Shown: positions 27,155 through 36,514, counted from the stretch's first letter. The stretch is DNA of 64,000 nucleotides from Kribbella sp. NBC_01245 (GCF_036226525.1 NZ_CP108487.1:8494001-8558000); one strand, 5' to 3'. The notes: generated from the sequence alone by a model not told the origin. Program-made: numbers and translations.

Positions 27155-27346
27155 GTGGCCGTTCCGAAGCGGAAGATGTCGCGCAGCAACACCCGAAGCC
27201 GCCGGGCTCAGTGGAAGGCCACTGCCGTGCAGCTCGTCACCTGCGTGAACCCCGCCTGCCGCTCGAAGCACCTGCCGCACACGGTCTGCCCTTCCTGTGG
27301 CCAGTACGGCCCGAAGGCGGAGCGTCGCCAGGTCGTCGAGATCTGA
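27155..27346 (+). CDS. rpmF: 50S ribosomal protein L32
   Basis: A 63-residue large-subunit protein. It begins AVPKRKMSRSNTRSRRAQWK, the canonical L32 start, and has a zinc ribbon C-x4-C ... CPSC (CVNPAC, VCPSCG). GTG start two bases after the YceD-family stop. The order YceD-rpmF-rnc-mutM-smc is standard. Confidence 0.97.
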   Translation: MAVPKRKMSRSNTRSRRAQWKATAVQLVTCVNPACRSKHLPHTVCPSCGQYGPKAERRQVVEI

Positions 27347-27356
27347 TACTGCGATC

Positions 27357-28094
27357 TTGAACTCTGCCAACGAGACGGGGCTCTACGCCGAGCTGAACCA
27401 GCGGCTCGGCGTATCGCTGGCTGACCAATTGCTGGAGCACGCCTTCACCCATCGCTCATTCGCGTATGAGAACGGCGGGCTGCCGACCAACGAGCGCCTG
27501 GAGTTCCTGGGTGACTCGGTGCTCGGCGTGATCGTGACGGAGTCCTTGTTCCGTACCCATCCGGACCTCTCCGAGGGACGCCTCGCCAAGCTGCGCGCCG
27601 CTGTGGTCAACATGCGCGCACTGGCCGGCGTCGCCCGGGAGTTGAACCTGGGCAAGTACCTGCGCCTGGGTCGCGGCGAAGAGGCTACCGGTGGGCGGGA
27701 CAAGTCGTCCATCCTGGCCGACTGCGTGGAAGCGCTGATCGGTGCCGTGTACCTGGACCGTGGCTTCGAGGTCGCGGGCCGGGTCGTGCACACGTTGTTC
27801 GACGACCTGATGGCCTCTTCCGCCCGGCTTGGTGCCGGACTGGACTGGAAGACCAGCCTGCAGGAGCTCGTCGCGCAGCTCGGTGTCGGGATCCCGGAGT
27901 ATGTGATCTCCGAGTCCGGCCCGGACCATGCCAAGACGTTCGAGGCGCGGGTGCGGATCGGTTCCGACACCTACGGCCACGGCATCGGCAAGAGCAAGAA
28001 GGAAGCCGAGCAGCAGGCCGCCGAGACCGCGTGGAAGGCCCTTCGGGCAGCCCACCCGGAAAGCGGCGACCTCGACGGGCAAGCAGCCGGCTGA
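27357..28094 (+). CDS. rnc: Ribonuclease III
   Basis: About 245 residues. Cleaves double-stranded RNA, including rRNA precursors. The catalytic signature is NERLEFLGDSVLG and the second acidic site DCVEALIGAVYLDRG. The C-terminal third is a double-stranded RNA-binding domain ending GKSKKEAEQQAAETAW. The TTG start ten bases after rpmF is my choice; a longer frame reaches back into rpmF and looks spurious. No clear Shine-Dalgarno sequence is seen, so the start is uncertain while identity is not. Confidence 0.92.
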   Translation: MNSANETGLYAELNQRLGVSLADQLLEHAFTHRSFAYENGGLPTNERLEFLGDSVLGVIVTESLFRTHPDLSEGRLAKLRAAVVNMRALAGVARELNLGKYLRLGRGEEATGGRDKSSILADCVEALIGAVYLDRGFEVAGRVVHTLFDDLMASSARLGAGLDWKTSLQELVAQLGVGIPEYVISESGPDHAKTFEARVRIGSDTYGHGIGKSKKEAEQQAAETAWKALRAAHPESGDLDGQAAG

Positions 28095-28095
28095 C

Positions 28096-28950
28096 GTGCC
28101 GGAGCTGCCCGAGGTCGAGGTCGTCCGGCGCGGACTGGAGGAATTCACCACCGGCCGGACGATCAGTTCGGTCGAGGTGCTGCATCCCCGGCCGTTGCGC
28201 CGGCATCTCGCCGGACCGGCTGACTTTTCCGATCGCCTCGCGGGCCAGAAGTTCCTGGCACCCGCGAGGCGCGGGAAGTACCTCTGGCTGCCGTTGGCGT
28301 CCGGCGACGCCGTACTGACCCATCTCGGCATGAGCGGGCAGTTCCGGGTCCAGCCGGTTGGTGCAGACGACGAGAAGCACCTGCGGGTGCGGATCCGCTT
28401 CGAGGACGATGGCGGTGAGGTCCGGTTCGTGGACCAGCGCATGTTCGGCGGATTGTCGTACAGCGAGGGTGGCGCCGAATTACCCGCTGAGATCGCGCAT
28501 ATCGCTCGCGATCCATTCGATCCTCTGTTCGATCCCGAACTGTTCGTGACCGGTATGCGTAAGCGCCGTACCGGACTGAAACGGGCGTTGCTGGATCAGG
28601 CCCTGATCAGTGGGGTCGGCAATATTTACGCGGATGAGGCATTATGGCGCGCCAAAATGCACTACGCGCGTGCTACAGCTTCCTTGAAGCCCGTGCAAAT
28701 ACGGGAGATTCTGCGCCATGCCCATGAGGTGATGGCCGCCGCGCTCGACGTCGGCGGGACCAGCTTCGATGCCCTGTATGTCAACGTGAATGGGGAATCC
28801 GGCTATTTCGAACGCGGCCTCGCCGTGTACGGCCAGGAGGGTTCTCCCTGTCAGCGTTGCGGCCGGCCGATCCGGCGCGAGGCGTTCATGAATCGCTCAT
28901 CCTTCCGATGCCCGAAATGCCAGCCCGCACCCCGTAACGCACGGTGGTAA
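28096..28950 (+). CDS. mutM: Formamidopyrimidine-DNA glycosylase
   Basis: A 284-residue base-excision enzyme removing 8-oxoguanine and formamidopyrimidines, with AP-lyase activity. The catalytic N-terminus PELPEVEVVRRGL follows the initiator, RRGKYLWL holds the conserved lysine, and the C-terminal zinc finger is CQRCGRPI ... RCPKCQ with the conserved Arg in NRSSF. The GTG lies one base after the rnc stop. Confidence 0.96.
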   Translation: MPELPEVEVVRRGLEEFTTGRTISSVEVLHPRPLRRHLAGPADFSDRLAGQKFLAPARRGKYLWLPLASGDAVLTHLGMSGQFRVQPVGADDEKHLRVRIRFEDDGGEVRFVDQRMFGGLSYSEGGAELPAEIAHIARDPFDPLFDPELFVTGMRKRRTGLKRALLDQALISGVGNIYADEALWRAKMHYARATASLKPVQIREILRHAHEVMAAALDVGGTSFDALYVNVNGESGYFERGLAVYGQEGSPCQRCGRPIRREAFMNRSSFRCPKCQPAPRNARW

Positions 28951-29111
28951 CCGTCGGTTAACTCTCCGGGTGTGCAAAGTGTTCGGCAACTCACCCGACG
29001 GCAGGTTGACCGGCCGCCAAGGCGGTGTCACCCTGAAAGACGGCACCCATTCCCGCACCCGGACCGATCAGGCCGGGCGCCCTTGCCAGACCCCTTCCGG
29101 AGGACAGCACA

Positions 29112-29312
29112 ATGGCCAAGGCTCTTTTAGGGCATCTTGGAGGCACTGACCCGCGCATGCTGGAGCAGGTTCGTCTGCTCAACCGGCGTGTCGCCGACCT
29201 GGAAGCGCACGTGATGCGACTTCAGGCAGAGAACGATCATCTGGTCGCGGCGGTGCACGATGGCCGTCTCCTGACCGTCGACGAGGCTCTGCAGACTCCT
29301 GCCTCGGTCTGA
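29112..29312 (+). CDS. Small coiled-coil protein before smc
   Basis: A 66-residue protein, not recognised by name. It starts after GGAGGACAGCACA. The middle (LEQVRLLNRRVADLEAHVMRLQAENDHL) has leucine-rich heptads typical of a coiled coil. No membrane segment or signal. It lies between mutM and smc and has its own hairpin terminator behind it. The 160 bases before it show no other gene. Confidence 0.72.
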   Translation: MAKALLGHLGGTDPRMLEQVRLLNRRVADLEAHVMRLQAENDHLVAAVHDGRLLTVDEALQTPASV

Positions 29313-29348
29313 CGACCAGGCGGTCTCAGTAACGCCGTCCGTTTGGCC

Positions 29349-29378
29349 GGCGGAGGTCCTGTTCGGGCCTCCGCCGTT
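29349..29378 (+). terminator. Hairpin terminator after the small coiled-coil gene
   Basis: GGCGGAGG and CCTCCGCC form an eight-base stem with an 11-base loop, followed by GTTT. It separates the small gene from smc. Confidence 0.65.
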
Positions 29379-29468
29379 TGACGCACCTTCCCCAACCCCG
29401 CCCGGGTACCGGATCTCGGTGCCCTCGGTCGGTATTGTCTGTTCTCTACACGGGTTGGGAGCTCCGCT

Positions 29469-32400
29469 TTGTATCTGAAGAGCATGACGCTCCGCGGATT
29501 CAAGTCCTTCGCCTCGGCGACGACTATGCATTTCGAACCGGGGATCACCTGCATCGTCGGTCCGAACGGGTCCGGCAAGTCGAACGTCGTCGACGGTCTC
29601 GCCTGGGTGATGGGCGAGCAGGGCGCGAAGTCGCTGCGCGGCGGCAAAATGGAAGACGTCATCTTCGCCGGTACGTCGGGGCGCGCGCCGCTCGGCCGGG
29701 CCGAGGTCGCGCTGACGATCGACAACAGTGACGGCGCGCTGCCGATCGACTTCTCCGAGGTGACCATCTCGCGGACGATGTTCCGCAACGGTGGCTCGGA
29801 GTACCAGATCAACGGGCAGAACTGCCGGCTGCTCGACATCCAGGAGCTGCTCAGCGACTCCGGTATCGGCCGCGAGATGCACGTCATCGTCGGCCAGGGC
29901 CAGCTCGACTCGATCCTGCGCGCCACTCCCGAGGGCCGCCGCGGCTTCGTCGAGGAGGCCGCCGGGGTGCTCAAGCACCGCAAGCGCAAGGAAAAGGCCA
30001 TCCGCAAGCTGGAGGCCACCGAGACCAACCTGCACCGCCTCGGCGACCTGATCACCGAGATCCGCCGCCAGCTGAAGCCGCTGGGCCGCCAGGCCGAGGT
30101 GGCCCGCCGGGCCGTCACGATCCAGGCCGAGGTGCGCGACGGCCGGTCCCGGCTGCTCGCCGACGACATCGTCCAGGCCCAGTCCGCGCTTGAGGCCGAG
30201 CTGAAGGACGAGGCCGCCCAGACCGAGCGCCGCGCCACCATCGAGGCCGCGCTGCGGGAGGCCCGGGAGATGGAGGCCACCCTCGAGGACGCGCTCAGCA
30301 CTGACGCGCCCGCGCTGCAGGCCGCCCAGGACACCTGGTACCAGCTGTCCGGATTCGGCGAGCGGATCAAGGGCACCGCCCGGATCGCCGCCGACCGGAT
30401 CCGCACCCTGAACGAAGGGGCCGAGGAGGCCCGCAGCGGCCGCGACCCCGAAGAGCTCGAGCTGGAAGCGGCCCGCGTTCGCGAGACCGAGGCCGTGATC
30501 GAGGCCGAGGTCGAGGCGCACGAGGAGGCGCTGGCCGAGGCGGTCGAGCGCCGCCAGACGCTGGAAGGCCAGCACGCCGAAGAGGAACGCCGGATCGCCT
30601 CGCTGATCCGCGCCGCGGCCGATCGCCGCGAGGGGCTGGCCCGGTTGACCGGCCAGGTGAACGCGCTGAAGTCCCGCGCGGCCGCCGCCGAGTCCGAGAT
30701 CGGCCGGCTGGAGACCAACCGTCACGAGGCCGAGGCCCGGGCCGCGAAGGCGCAGCACGACTTCACCGCCCTGGAGACCCAGGTCGCCGGGCTGGACGCG
30801 GGGGAGCAGGGGCTCGACGCCGAGTTCGAAGGCGCCCAGGCCGTGCTGGACGACCTGGAGGAGCGCCTCACCAAGCTCCGCGCCGAGGAGCGGGACGCCG
30901 AGCGGGAACGAACCGGTCTGGCCGCCCGCAAGGAAGCCCTCGAAATCGGCCTCAACCGCAAGGATGGGGCCGGCGCCCTGCTGGCCGCCTCCGAGCAGGT
31001 CACCGGGTTGATGGGCACGGTCGCCGCACTGCTGTCGGTTCGCCCGGGCTTCGAGACGGCCGTCGCGGCAGCGCTGGGCGAGGCGGCGGATGCTCTCGCC
31101 GTCCACTCGACCGACGCCGCCGTGCACGCTGTCGGCCACCTCAAGGAGCACGACCTCGGCCGGGCAGGCCTGCTGCTCGGCGATGCCCCGGCGGACGACG
31201 GTCCCACTTGGCCGCAATTGCCGTACGGCGTTCACTACGCGGTCGACGTCATCGACTGCCCGGACAACCTCCGGCCCGCGCTCCGCCGCGTGCTGCGCAA
31301 GGTGGCCGTCGTCGAGGACGTGCCCGCCGCGCTCGCCTTGGTGCGGGCCCTGCCGGACATCACCGCGACGACGCGCGCGGGCGACGTGCTCGGCGCACAC
31401 TTCGCGTACGGCGGCTCCGACGCGGCCCCGAGCCTGATCGAGGTCCAGTCCGCGGTGGACGAGGCCTCGCAGAAGCTGGTCGAGGCCACCGCCCGCAGCG
31501 AGCGCCTTCGCTTCGAGCTGGCGGCGCTGGAGCAAGAGCGCGAGTCGCAGAAGCAGACCGTCGACATCACCCTGGCCCGGCTGCATGAGTCGGACGCCGC
31601 GATGGCCGCCGTCGCCGAGCAGCTCGCGCACTTCGGCTCGCTGGCGAAGGCGTCCAAGGGCGAGGCCAACCGGATGGCCGAGGCGATCGCAGCGGCCGCG
31701 GCCGAGCGCGATCGCAATCTCGCGGGGCTGGCCGACCTGGAGAACCGGCTCAACGAGGCCGAGGAATTCTCCGACGAGGATGGCGACGAGCCCGACACGG
31801 ACGCCCGTGACCGGCTCGCCGAGGCGGCCAAGCAGGGCCGTGCCGCCGAGATGGAGGCCCGCCTGCAGCTGCGTACGACCGAGGAGCGCGCGCGTGCTCT
31901 GGCCGGGCGCGCCGACTCGCTGGAGAAGGCCGCCCGCCAGGAGCGCGAGGCCCGCGCCCGTGCGATCGCTCGCGCGGCGCGACGCGCTCGCCAGGCAGAG
32001 GCCGCGCAGGCCGTACATCTTGCTGCCGGGCACGTGCTGGCCCGGCTGGAGCACTCGCTGCAACTGGCCGCCACCGAGCGCGCCGCGATCCAGTCCGAGC
32101 GGGCTGGGCGTGAGCAGCAGTTGGCGCAGGCCCGGTCGCAGTCGCGTTCGCTCGCGTCGGACCTCGAGCAGCTGACGAACACGGTTCACCGGGATGCGTT
32201 GGCCCGGGCCGAGCAGAAGATGCGGCTCGAGCAGCTGTACGAGAAGGCGTTGACCGAGCTCGGCACCGAGGTGGACGTGCTGGTCGCGGAGTACGGGCCG
32301 GACCAGCTGGTTCCGCCGCTGCCTTCGCCGGACGCCGATCCGTCGCAGCCCGGTTTGGAGCTCGAGGGCGAGCCGTTCGACCGCGCCAAGGTGGCCAAGC

Positions 32401-33041
32401 GGCTGAAGTCGGCCGAGCGCGCGCTGAACCAGCTCGGGCGGATCAACCCGCTCGCGCTGGAGGAGTTCGACGCGATGGAGGAGCGGCACCGCTTCCTGTC
32501 CGAGCAGCTCGACGACATCAAGAAGTCCCGTCGCGACCTGATGGACATCGTCAAGGAGGTCGACGAACGCGTCGAGCAGGTCTTCACCGAGGCCTATCGA
32601 GACGTCGAGGTCGCCTTCGAGCACGTTTTCAGCCGGCTGTTCCCGGGTGGTGAGGGCCGCCTGGTCCTGACCGACCCGAGCGACATGCTCACGACCGGCA
32701 TTGACGTGGAAGCCCGCCCGCCGGGCAAGAAGGTCAAGCGCCTCTCGCTGCTCTCCGGTGGCGAGCGCTCACTGGTCGCGGTGGCCTTCCTGGTCGCGCT
32801 GTTCAAGGCCCGCCCGTCGCCGTTCTACATCCTCGACGAGGTCGAAGCGGCACTCGACGACACCAACCTGGGCCGGCTGCTGCAGATCTACGAAGAGCTG
32901 CGCGAAACCAGCCAGCTCCTGGTCATCACCCACCAGAAGCGCACGATGGAGGTGGGCGACGCCCTGTACGGCGTCTCCATGCGCGGCGACGGCGTCTCCG
33001 CCGTCATCAGCCAACGCCTTCGCGAGCACGAACCCGCGTAG
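29469..33041 (+). CDS. smc: Chromosome segregation SMC protein
   Basis: A 1190-residue condensin ATPase that compacts and segregates the chromosome with ScpA/ScpB. Walker A is GPNGSGKS at residues 31-38. Long coiled coils rich in Glu/Ala/Arg flank a hinge around residues 500-650 (TGLMGTVAALL to TRAGDVLGAHF). The C-terminal ABC signature is LSLLSGGERSLVAVAF and Walker B is FYILDEVEAALDDTN. TTG start giving MYLKSMTLRGFKSFA, which matches the family start. Length is normal. An antisense open frame over most of the gene is a GC-content shadow. Confidence 0.97.
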   Translation: MYLKSMTLRGFKSFASATTMHFEPGITCIVGPNGSGKSNVVDGLAWVMGEQGAKSLRGGKMEDVIFAGTSGRAPLGRAEVALTIDNSDGALPIDFSEVTISRTMFRNGGSEYQINGQNCRLLDIQELLSDSGIGREMHVIVGQGQLDSILRATPEGRRGFVEEAAGVLKHRKRKEKAIRKLEATETNLHRLGDLITEIRRQLKPLGRQAEVARRAVTIQAEVRDGRSRLLADDIVQAQSALEAELKDEAAQTERRATIEAALREAREMEATLEDALSTDAPALQAAQDTWYQLSGFGERIKGTARIAADRIRTLNEGAEEARSGRDPEELELEAARVRETEAVIEAEVEAHEEALAEAVERRQTLEGQHAEEERRIASLIRAAADRREGLARLTGQVNALKSRAAAAESEIGRLETNRHEAEARAAKAQHDFTALETQVAGLDAGEQGLDAEFEGAQAVLDDLEERLTKLRAEERDAERERTGLAARKEALEIGLNRKDGAGALLAASEQVTGLMGTVAALLSVRPGFETAVAAALGEAADALAVHSTDAAVHAVGHLKEHDLGRAGLLLGDAPADDGPTWPQLPYGVHYAVDVIDCPDNLRPALRRVLRKVAVVEDVPAALALVRALPDITATTRAGDVLGAHFAYGGSDAAPSLIEVQSAVDEASQKLVEATARSERLRFELAALEQERESQKQTVDITLARLHESDAAMAAVAEQLAHFGSLAKASKGEANRMAEAIAAAAAERDRNLAGLADLENRLNEAEEFSDEDGDEPDTDARDRLAEAAKQGRAAEMEARLQLRTTEERARALAGRADSLEKAARQEREARARAIARAARRARQAEAAQAVHLAAGHVLARLEHSLQLAATERAAIQSERAGREQQLAQARSQSRSLASDLEQLTNTVHRDALARAEQKMRLEQLYEKALTELGTEVDVLVAEYGPDQLVPPLPSPDADPSQPGLELEGEPFDRAKVAKRLKSAERALNQLGRINPLALEEFDAMEERHRFLSEQLDDIKKSRRDLMDIVKEVDERVEQVFTEAYRDVEVAFEHVFSRLFPGGEGRLVLTDPSDMLTTGIDVEARPPGKKVKRLSLLSGGERSLVAVAFLVALFKARPSPFYILDEVEAALDDTNLGRLLQIYEELRETSQLLVITHQKRTMEVGDALYGVSMRGDGVSAVISQRLREHEPA

Positions 33042-33518
33042 CTATCTCGGAGGGGTGTCGTCGATCGTCGGCGGCACCGGGACGAGTACGACCGGGCAGC
33101 GGGCGTGGTGCGCGACGCGCAGGGCGACCGAGCCCACGATCGCGCCGGCCAGTCCGCCGCGGCCGCTGTTGCCGACGACCAGCAGATCCGCGCGCAACGC
33201 GTGTTCGAGCAGGATCGCGGCGGGCTCTCCTCGTCGGAGGTGCGTGTCCACTTGTACGCCGGACGCGTCGGTTCCTGACGGCGCCGCCTCGGCGAGCCAA
33301 GCACGTGCCTCGTCCTCGAAGTCCTGGTCCGAAACCGGCTCCATCGCGCCGGCGCCGAACTGCAGCGGCTGATGCCAAACCGCGACGGCCTGCACCTCCG
33401 CGCCGGCCTGCTGGGCGTACCCGATCGCCCAGTGCAGCGCAGCCCGGGACTGGGCAGAGCCGTCGATCCCGACAACCACCACCCGGCGTGTTCCAGGCGT
33501 GGTCCTTTGGTCGTTCAT
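33042..33518 (-). CDS. Universal stress protein (UspA family)
   Basis: A 158-residue single-domain Usp. VVVVGIDGSAQSRAAL at the start and the ATP-binding motif VVGNSGRGGLAGAIVGSVA near the end are typical. The ATG giving MNDQRTT was chosen; a longer frame upstream is unlike the family. Its stop touches the smc stop. It diverges from the redox-lipoprotein gene. Confidence 0.92.
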   Translation of the reverse strand: MNDQRTTPGTRRVVVVGIDGSAQSRAALHWAIGYAQQAGAEVQAVAVWHQPLQFGAGAMEPVSDQDFEDEARAWLAEAAPSGTDASGVQVDTHLRRGEPAAILLEHALRADLLVVGNSGRGGLAGAIVGSVALRVAHHARCPVVLVPVPPTIDDTPPR

Positions 33519-33564
33519 TCCATCCGGGTACCCGCAGAGTCCCCGCCGCAATCGAGGTTGTAGT

Positions 33565-33592
33565 TGAACCGGGGCGGCAGGAGCGACGTGTG
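33565..33592 (+). promoter_or_regulatory. ECF-type promoter (TGAACC-N16-CGTGTG)
   Basis: TGAACC and CGTGTG separated by 16 bases, 55 bases before the lipoprotein start. This resembles the reported SigL-type promoter of Mycobacterium (TGAACC with CGT-rich -10). An ECF sigma and zinc anti-sigma are encoded just downstream, so an autoregulated unit is plausible but inferred. Confidence 0.45.
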
Positions 33593-33647
33593 GTGGGTGT
33601 TGAAGGGTCGCCGCGGTGGGCGGGACCACATTCGAGGGAGAACACCC

Positions 33648-34172
33648 ATGAAGCGCTTCGCTGTTGTCATCGGTACGGCCGTTCTGGGACTGACGGCGTT
33701 GACCGCCTGTGGCGATGACGCGCCGGCGGGCGGAACCAGCACGACGCAAAGCACCGCCGGGCAGAGTGCGGAGGCCAAGCTCGCCACGGCGAAGTCCGAC
33801 AAGTTCGGCGACATCGTCGTGGATGGTGCGGGCAAGACGCTGTACGTGTTCGACAAGGACACCGCCAACCCGTCGAAGTCCAACTGTGATGGGGAGTGCG
33901 AGGCGAAGTGGCCGGTGCTGAAGGCCGGTTCGGCCGCCCCGCAGGTGGAGGGGATCGACGCGTCCCTGGTCGGCACGGTCACCCGGACCGACGGCAGCAA
34001 ACAGGTCACGCTGGCAGGGCTGCCGCTCTACTACTTCGCGAACGACGCCAAGGCCGGTGACGTCAATGGCCAGGCCGTCGGTGGGATCTGGTGGGTCGTC
34101 GGTCCCGATGGCAAGAAGATCACCGCCGAGAAGGCGCCGGGCACTGGCGAGACCTCGTCGTACAGCTACTAA
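33648..34172 (+). CDS. COG4315-type secreted-repeat lipoprotein
   Basis: A 174-residue exported lipoprotein with lipobox LTAC (Cys21). It has two copies of the COG4315 repeat: GDIVVDGAGKTLYVFDKD with CDGECEAKWPVL, and QVTLAGLPLYYFANDAKAGDVNGQ. The repeat is often found beside ECF sigma factors or redox proteins. Function is unknown; the Cys pair and YxF/W residues suggest redox or haem/copper contact, which is only speculation. Good site AGGGAG seven bases upstream of the ATG. An ECF-type promoter lies in front. Confidence 0.85.
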   Translation: MKRFAVVIGTAVLGLTALTACGDDAPAGGTSTTQSTAGQSAEAKLATAKSDKFGDIVVDGAGKTLYVFDKDTANPSKSNCDGECEAKWPVLKAGSAAPQVEGIDASLVGTVTRTDGSKQVTLAGLPLYYFANDAKAGDVNGQAVGGIWWVVGPDGKKITAEKAPGTGETSSYSY

Positions 34173-34294
34173 GTCCAGCTCCCATATCCAAAATGACCAC
34201 GGGCATGCTCAGTGTCGGGATCGTCCGGCCATCACCTAAGGTACGAGCCAAGGTGCGAACGACGGCGTTGGCAGACGATCCCAGGAGGACAGCG

Positions 34295-34846
34295 GTGGGC
34301 AGGACGGACCGCTGGTCCCGAACGGGTGAGCCGGGTGGTGACGAGGCCCTGATCCGCTCGCTGTACGACGAACACGGGCGTGCCCTGCTCGCGTACGCGA
34401 CCCGGCTGACCGGCGATCGCGCCGCCGCCGAGGACGTCGTGCAGGAGACGTTGGTCCGGGCCTGGCGGCATGCCGATGACCTGGTCGAGTCGAAGGGCTC
34501 GGTCCGGGGCTGGCTGTTGACCGTCGCCCGGAACCTGGTCACCGATCGGGCCCGGGCGAAGGCGGCACGGCCGACCGAGGTGGCCGAGTCACCCAGTACG
34601 CCGCCGGTGCAGCGGGACCACTCGGAGGCGGTCGTCGACACCCTGGTGGTGCTGGACGCGCTGGATCAGGTGTCGCCGGAGCATCGGGATGTGCTGGTGG
34701 AGATCTATTACCGTGGCCGGTCGGTCGCGGAGGCGGCGACCGTGCTGGGTGTTCCGCCCGGTACGGTGAAATCGAGGTCGTACTACGCCTTGCGGGCCCT
34801 CCGGGGCGTGCTCGGCGGTGTCGGCGCAGGGGAGGTGGCCCGATGA
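34295..34846 (+). CDS. ECF RNA polymerase sigma factor (SigL/SigK-like)
   Basis: A 183-residue sigma factor. Region 2 is LIRSLYDEHGRALLAYATRLTGD through AEDVVQETLVRAWR, and region 4 is LDQVSPEHRDVLVEIYYRGR with helix-turn-helix EAATVLGVPPGTVKSRSYY. GTG start after AGGAGG. The overlapping next gene encodes a zinc anti-sigma factor, the standard arrangement for redox-responsive ECF pairs such as SigL-RslA. The subclass is inferred from the partner and from the promoter upstream of the lipoprotein. Confidence 0.93.
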   Translation: MGRTDRWSRTGEPGGDEALIRSLYDEHGRALLAYATRLTGDRAAAEDVVQETLVRAWRHADDLVESKGSVRGWLLTVARNLVTDRARAKAARPTEVAESPSTPPVQRDHSEAVVDTLVVLDALDQVSPEHRDVLVEIYYRGRSVAEAATVLGVPPGTVKSRSYYALRALRGVLGGVGAGEVAR

Positions 34847-35535
34847 GCACGCACGAGCTGGATCACACGCTGCTCGGGGCCTACGTGCTGGACGCGCTGG
34901 ACCCGGCCGAAACGCGGCAGGTCGACGAGCATCTGGCGACGTGTGCCGACTGCCGGGCCGAGGTGGCGGAGCTGGCGGAGATGAAGGAGTTCCTCGGCGA
35001 GGTGCCGCCGGAGGCCTTTCTGGACGGACCGCCCGAAGGTGGCGACCTCTTGCTGCAGCGCACGCTTCGCCAGGTGCGCGACGAGTCGAAACCGACGGCC
35101 AAGCCCGCGCGCTGGATGGCGGCCGCCGCGGTGGCCGTGATCGCGGGGGCTGCGCTGGCTGGTGGTGTGCTGATCGGGCGGCAGACCGTCGATCCGGTGG
35201 CGACGCCGCCGGTGGCGACCGAGACGCCCGTGCCGGGGACGAGGACGGGCAACGGCTCGGGCAATGGCGCGACGCTGGCCGCCTCGGTGAAACCGCGGGC
35301 CGGCTGGGTCTGGGTGGACGTCGACATCAAGGGCATGAAGGCGGGGACGGCGTGCGAGCTGCGCGTCACCGATGCCGCCGGCAAGTCGTACGTCGCCGGG
35401 AGCTGGGTCATCTCGCCCAAGGCGGCTGCCGAGGGCGGCAAGTTCAGTGGCGGTGCGCTGGTGCCGATTGGCCAGGTGAAGTCGGTCGAGATCGTCACGC
35501 TCGACGGCAAGACAGTGGTATCGGCGCAGGTATGA
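34843..35535 (+). CDS. Zinc-finger anti-sigma factor, membrane-anchored
   Basis: A 230-residue protein. The cytoplasmic N-terminus carries the ZAS motif H30-x3-C34-x2-C37 (HLATCADC) that binds zinc and the sigma factor. A transmembrane segment lies near residues 89-108 (WMAAAAVAVIAGAALAGGVL). The extracytoplasmic part (from about 110) has an RskA-like beta domain. It overlaps the sigma gene by four bases. Oxidation of the zinc cysteines, or proteolysis, would release the sigma factor; which applies is unknown. Confidence 0.9.
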   Translation: MSTHELDHTLLGAYVLDALDPAETRQVDEHLATCADCRAEVAELAEMKEFLGEVPPEAFLDGPPEGGDLLLQRTLRQVRDESKPTAKPARWMAAAAVAVIAGAALAGGVLIGRQTVDPVATPPVATETPVPGTRTGNGSGNGATLAASVKPRAGWVWVDVDIKGMKAGTACELRVTDAAGKSYVAGSWVISPKAAAEGGKFSGGALVPIGQVKSVEIVTLDGKTVVSAQV

Positions 35536-36458
35536 CCGACGACGACCTGCGGGATCGCTATGGCGCCGGTGGCGCGGTGGGGAAGCTGGAGAAGGAGGTC
35601 GCCGATCTATTGGGGAAACCGGCGGCCGTCTTCCTCCCTACCGGCGTGATGGCGCAGCAGGCGGTGCTACGGGCGTACGCCGACAGGTCCGGCTCCAAGC
35701 GGGTGGCGATCCACGGACTGGCTCACCCGCTGGTGCACGAGTTGAACGCGCTGGAGGAGGTCCACGGTCTCCGGCCCGAGCGGATGACCAGTGAGCCGCG
35801 GCAGCCTCGCCCGGACGAGCTGGCGGCCATACCGGGCAAGCTCGCGGCAGTGATGCTGGAACTGCCTCTGCGGGATGCCGGGTTCCTGCTGCCGTCCTGG
35901 GATGAGCTGGTCGTGTTCGCCGAGGCGTGCGCTGGACGCGACGTACCGCTTCATCTGGATGGGGCGCGGCTTTGGGAGAGTACGCCGTACCTCGGGCGTG
36001 ACCTGGCTGAAGTGGCTGCACTCGCTAATACGGTCTACGTGTCGTTCTACAAGGGGCTGGGTGGTCTGGCCGGTGCAGCGCTTGCTGGACCCGAGGACCT
36101 CGTCGCGGAAGTACGGCGTTGGCAGCGGCGGCTGGGCGGCAACATGTTCACGATGGAGCCGTATGCGGTCGCGGCCCGCGAAGGCCTTCGCACAGTGCTG
36201 CCGCGGATGCCTGAGTTCTACGAGCGGGCGGTGGAGCTCGCACAAGGCCTTGCGGACAAGGGATTCCGGGTCTTTCCGGAGCCGCCGCAGTGCAACTCGT
36301 TCCGCGTTTACGCGCCGAAGCCGGTTGAGGAGATCAACGCTCCGCGCTGGTCGCGTGCGGATGTGCCGGGGTGGTCGTGGACCGAGGTCGTGGTGAACGC
36401 GACGAGCAAGTCCGTGCCCGAGACCCTCGCCGTTTTTGCGGAACTTCTCGGTGACTGA
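35532..36458 (+). CDS. Low-specificity threonine aldolase/beta-eliminating lyase-like protein
   Basis: A 308-residue PLP enzyme of the threonine-aldolase family. PLP features: LPTGVMAQQAVLRA near the start, PLHLDGARLWES with the cofactor Asp, and VSFYKGLGGLAGA with the Schiff-base lysine. It is 30-50 residues shorter than usual at the N-terminus; the familiar start segment seems to be missing before RYGAGGAVGKLEKE. The ATG overlaps the anti-sigma stop (ATGA), so it is coupled to a sigma/anti-sigma pair, which is unusual company for this enzyme. Confidence 0.82.
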   Translation: MTDDDLRDRYGAGGAVGKLEKEVADLLGKPAAVFLPTGVMAQQAVLRAYADRSGSKRVAIHGLAHPLVHELNALEEVHGLRPERMTSEPRQPRPDELAAIPGKLAAVMLELPLRDAGFLLPSWDELVVFAEACAGRDVPLHLDGARLWESTPYLGRDLAEVAALANTVYVSFYKGLGGLAGAALAGPEDLVAEVRRWQRRLGGNMFTMEPYAVAAREGLRTVLPRMPEFYERAVELAQGLADKGFRVFPEPPQCNSFRVYAPKPVEEINAPRWSRADVPGWSWTEVVVNATSKSVPETLAVFAELLGD

Positions 36459-36514
36459 AATCGTAGTACCTGCGTAGTGAGTAATTCGCAGTCAATACGG
36501 GGAGTGATACCGAC

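Noticed and set aside
29127..32624. 1165-codon minus-strand frame over smc
   Set aside because: Antisense shadow of the SMC coiled-coil coding bias; Gly/Leu-rich translation without motifs.
34818..35531. Extension of the threonine-aldolase frame through the anti-sigma gene
   Set aside because: The added part is out of frame with a clear zinc anti-sigma protein and is Gly/Arg-rich noise. The ATG overlapping the anti-sigma stop fits better.
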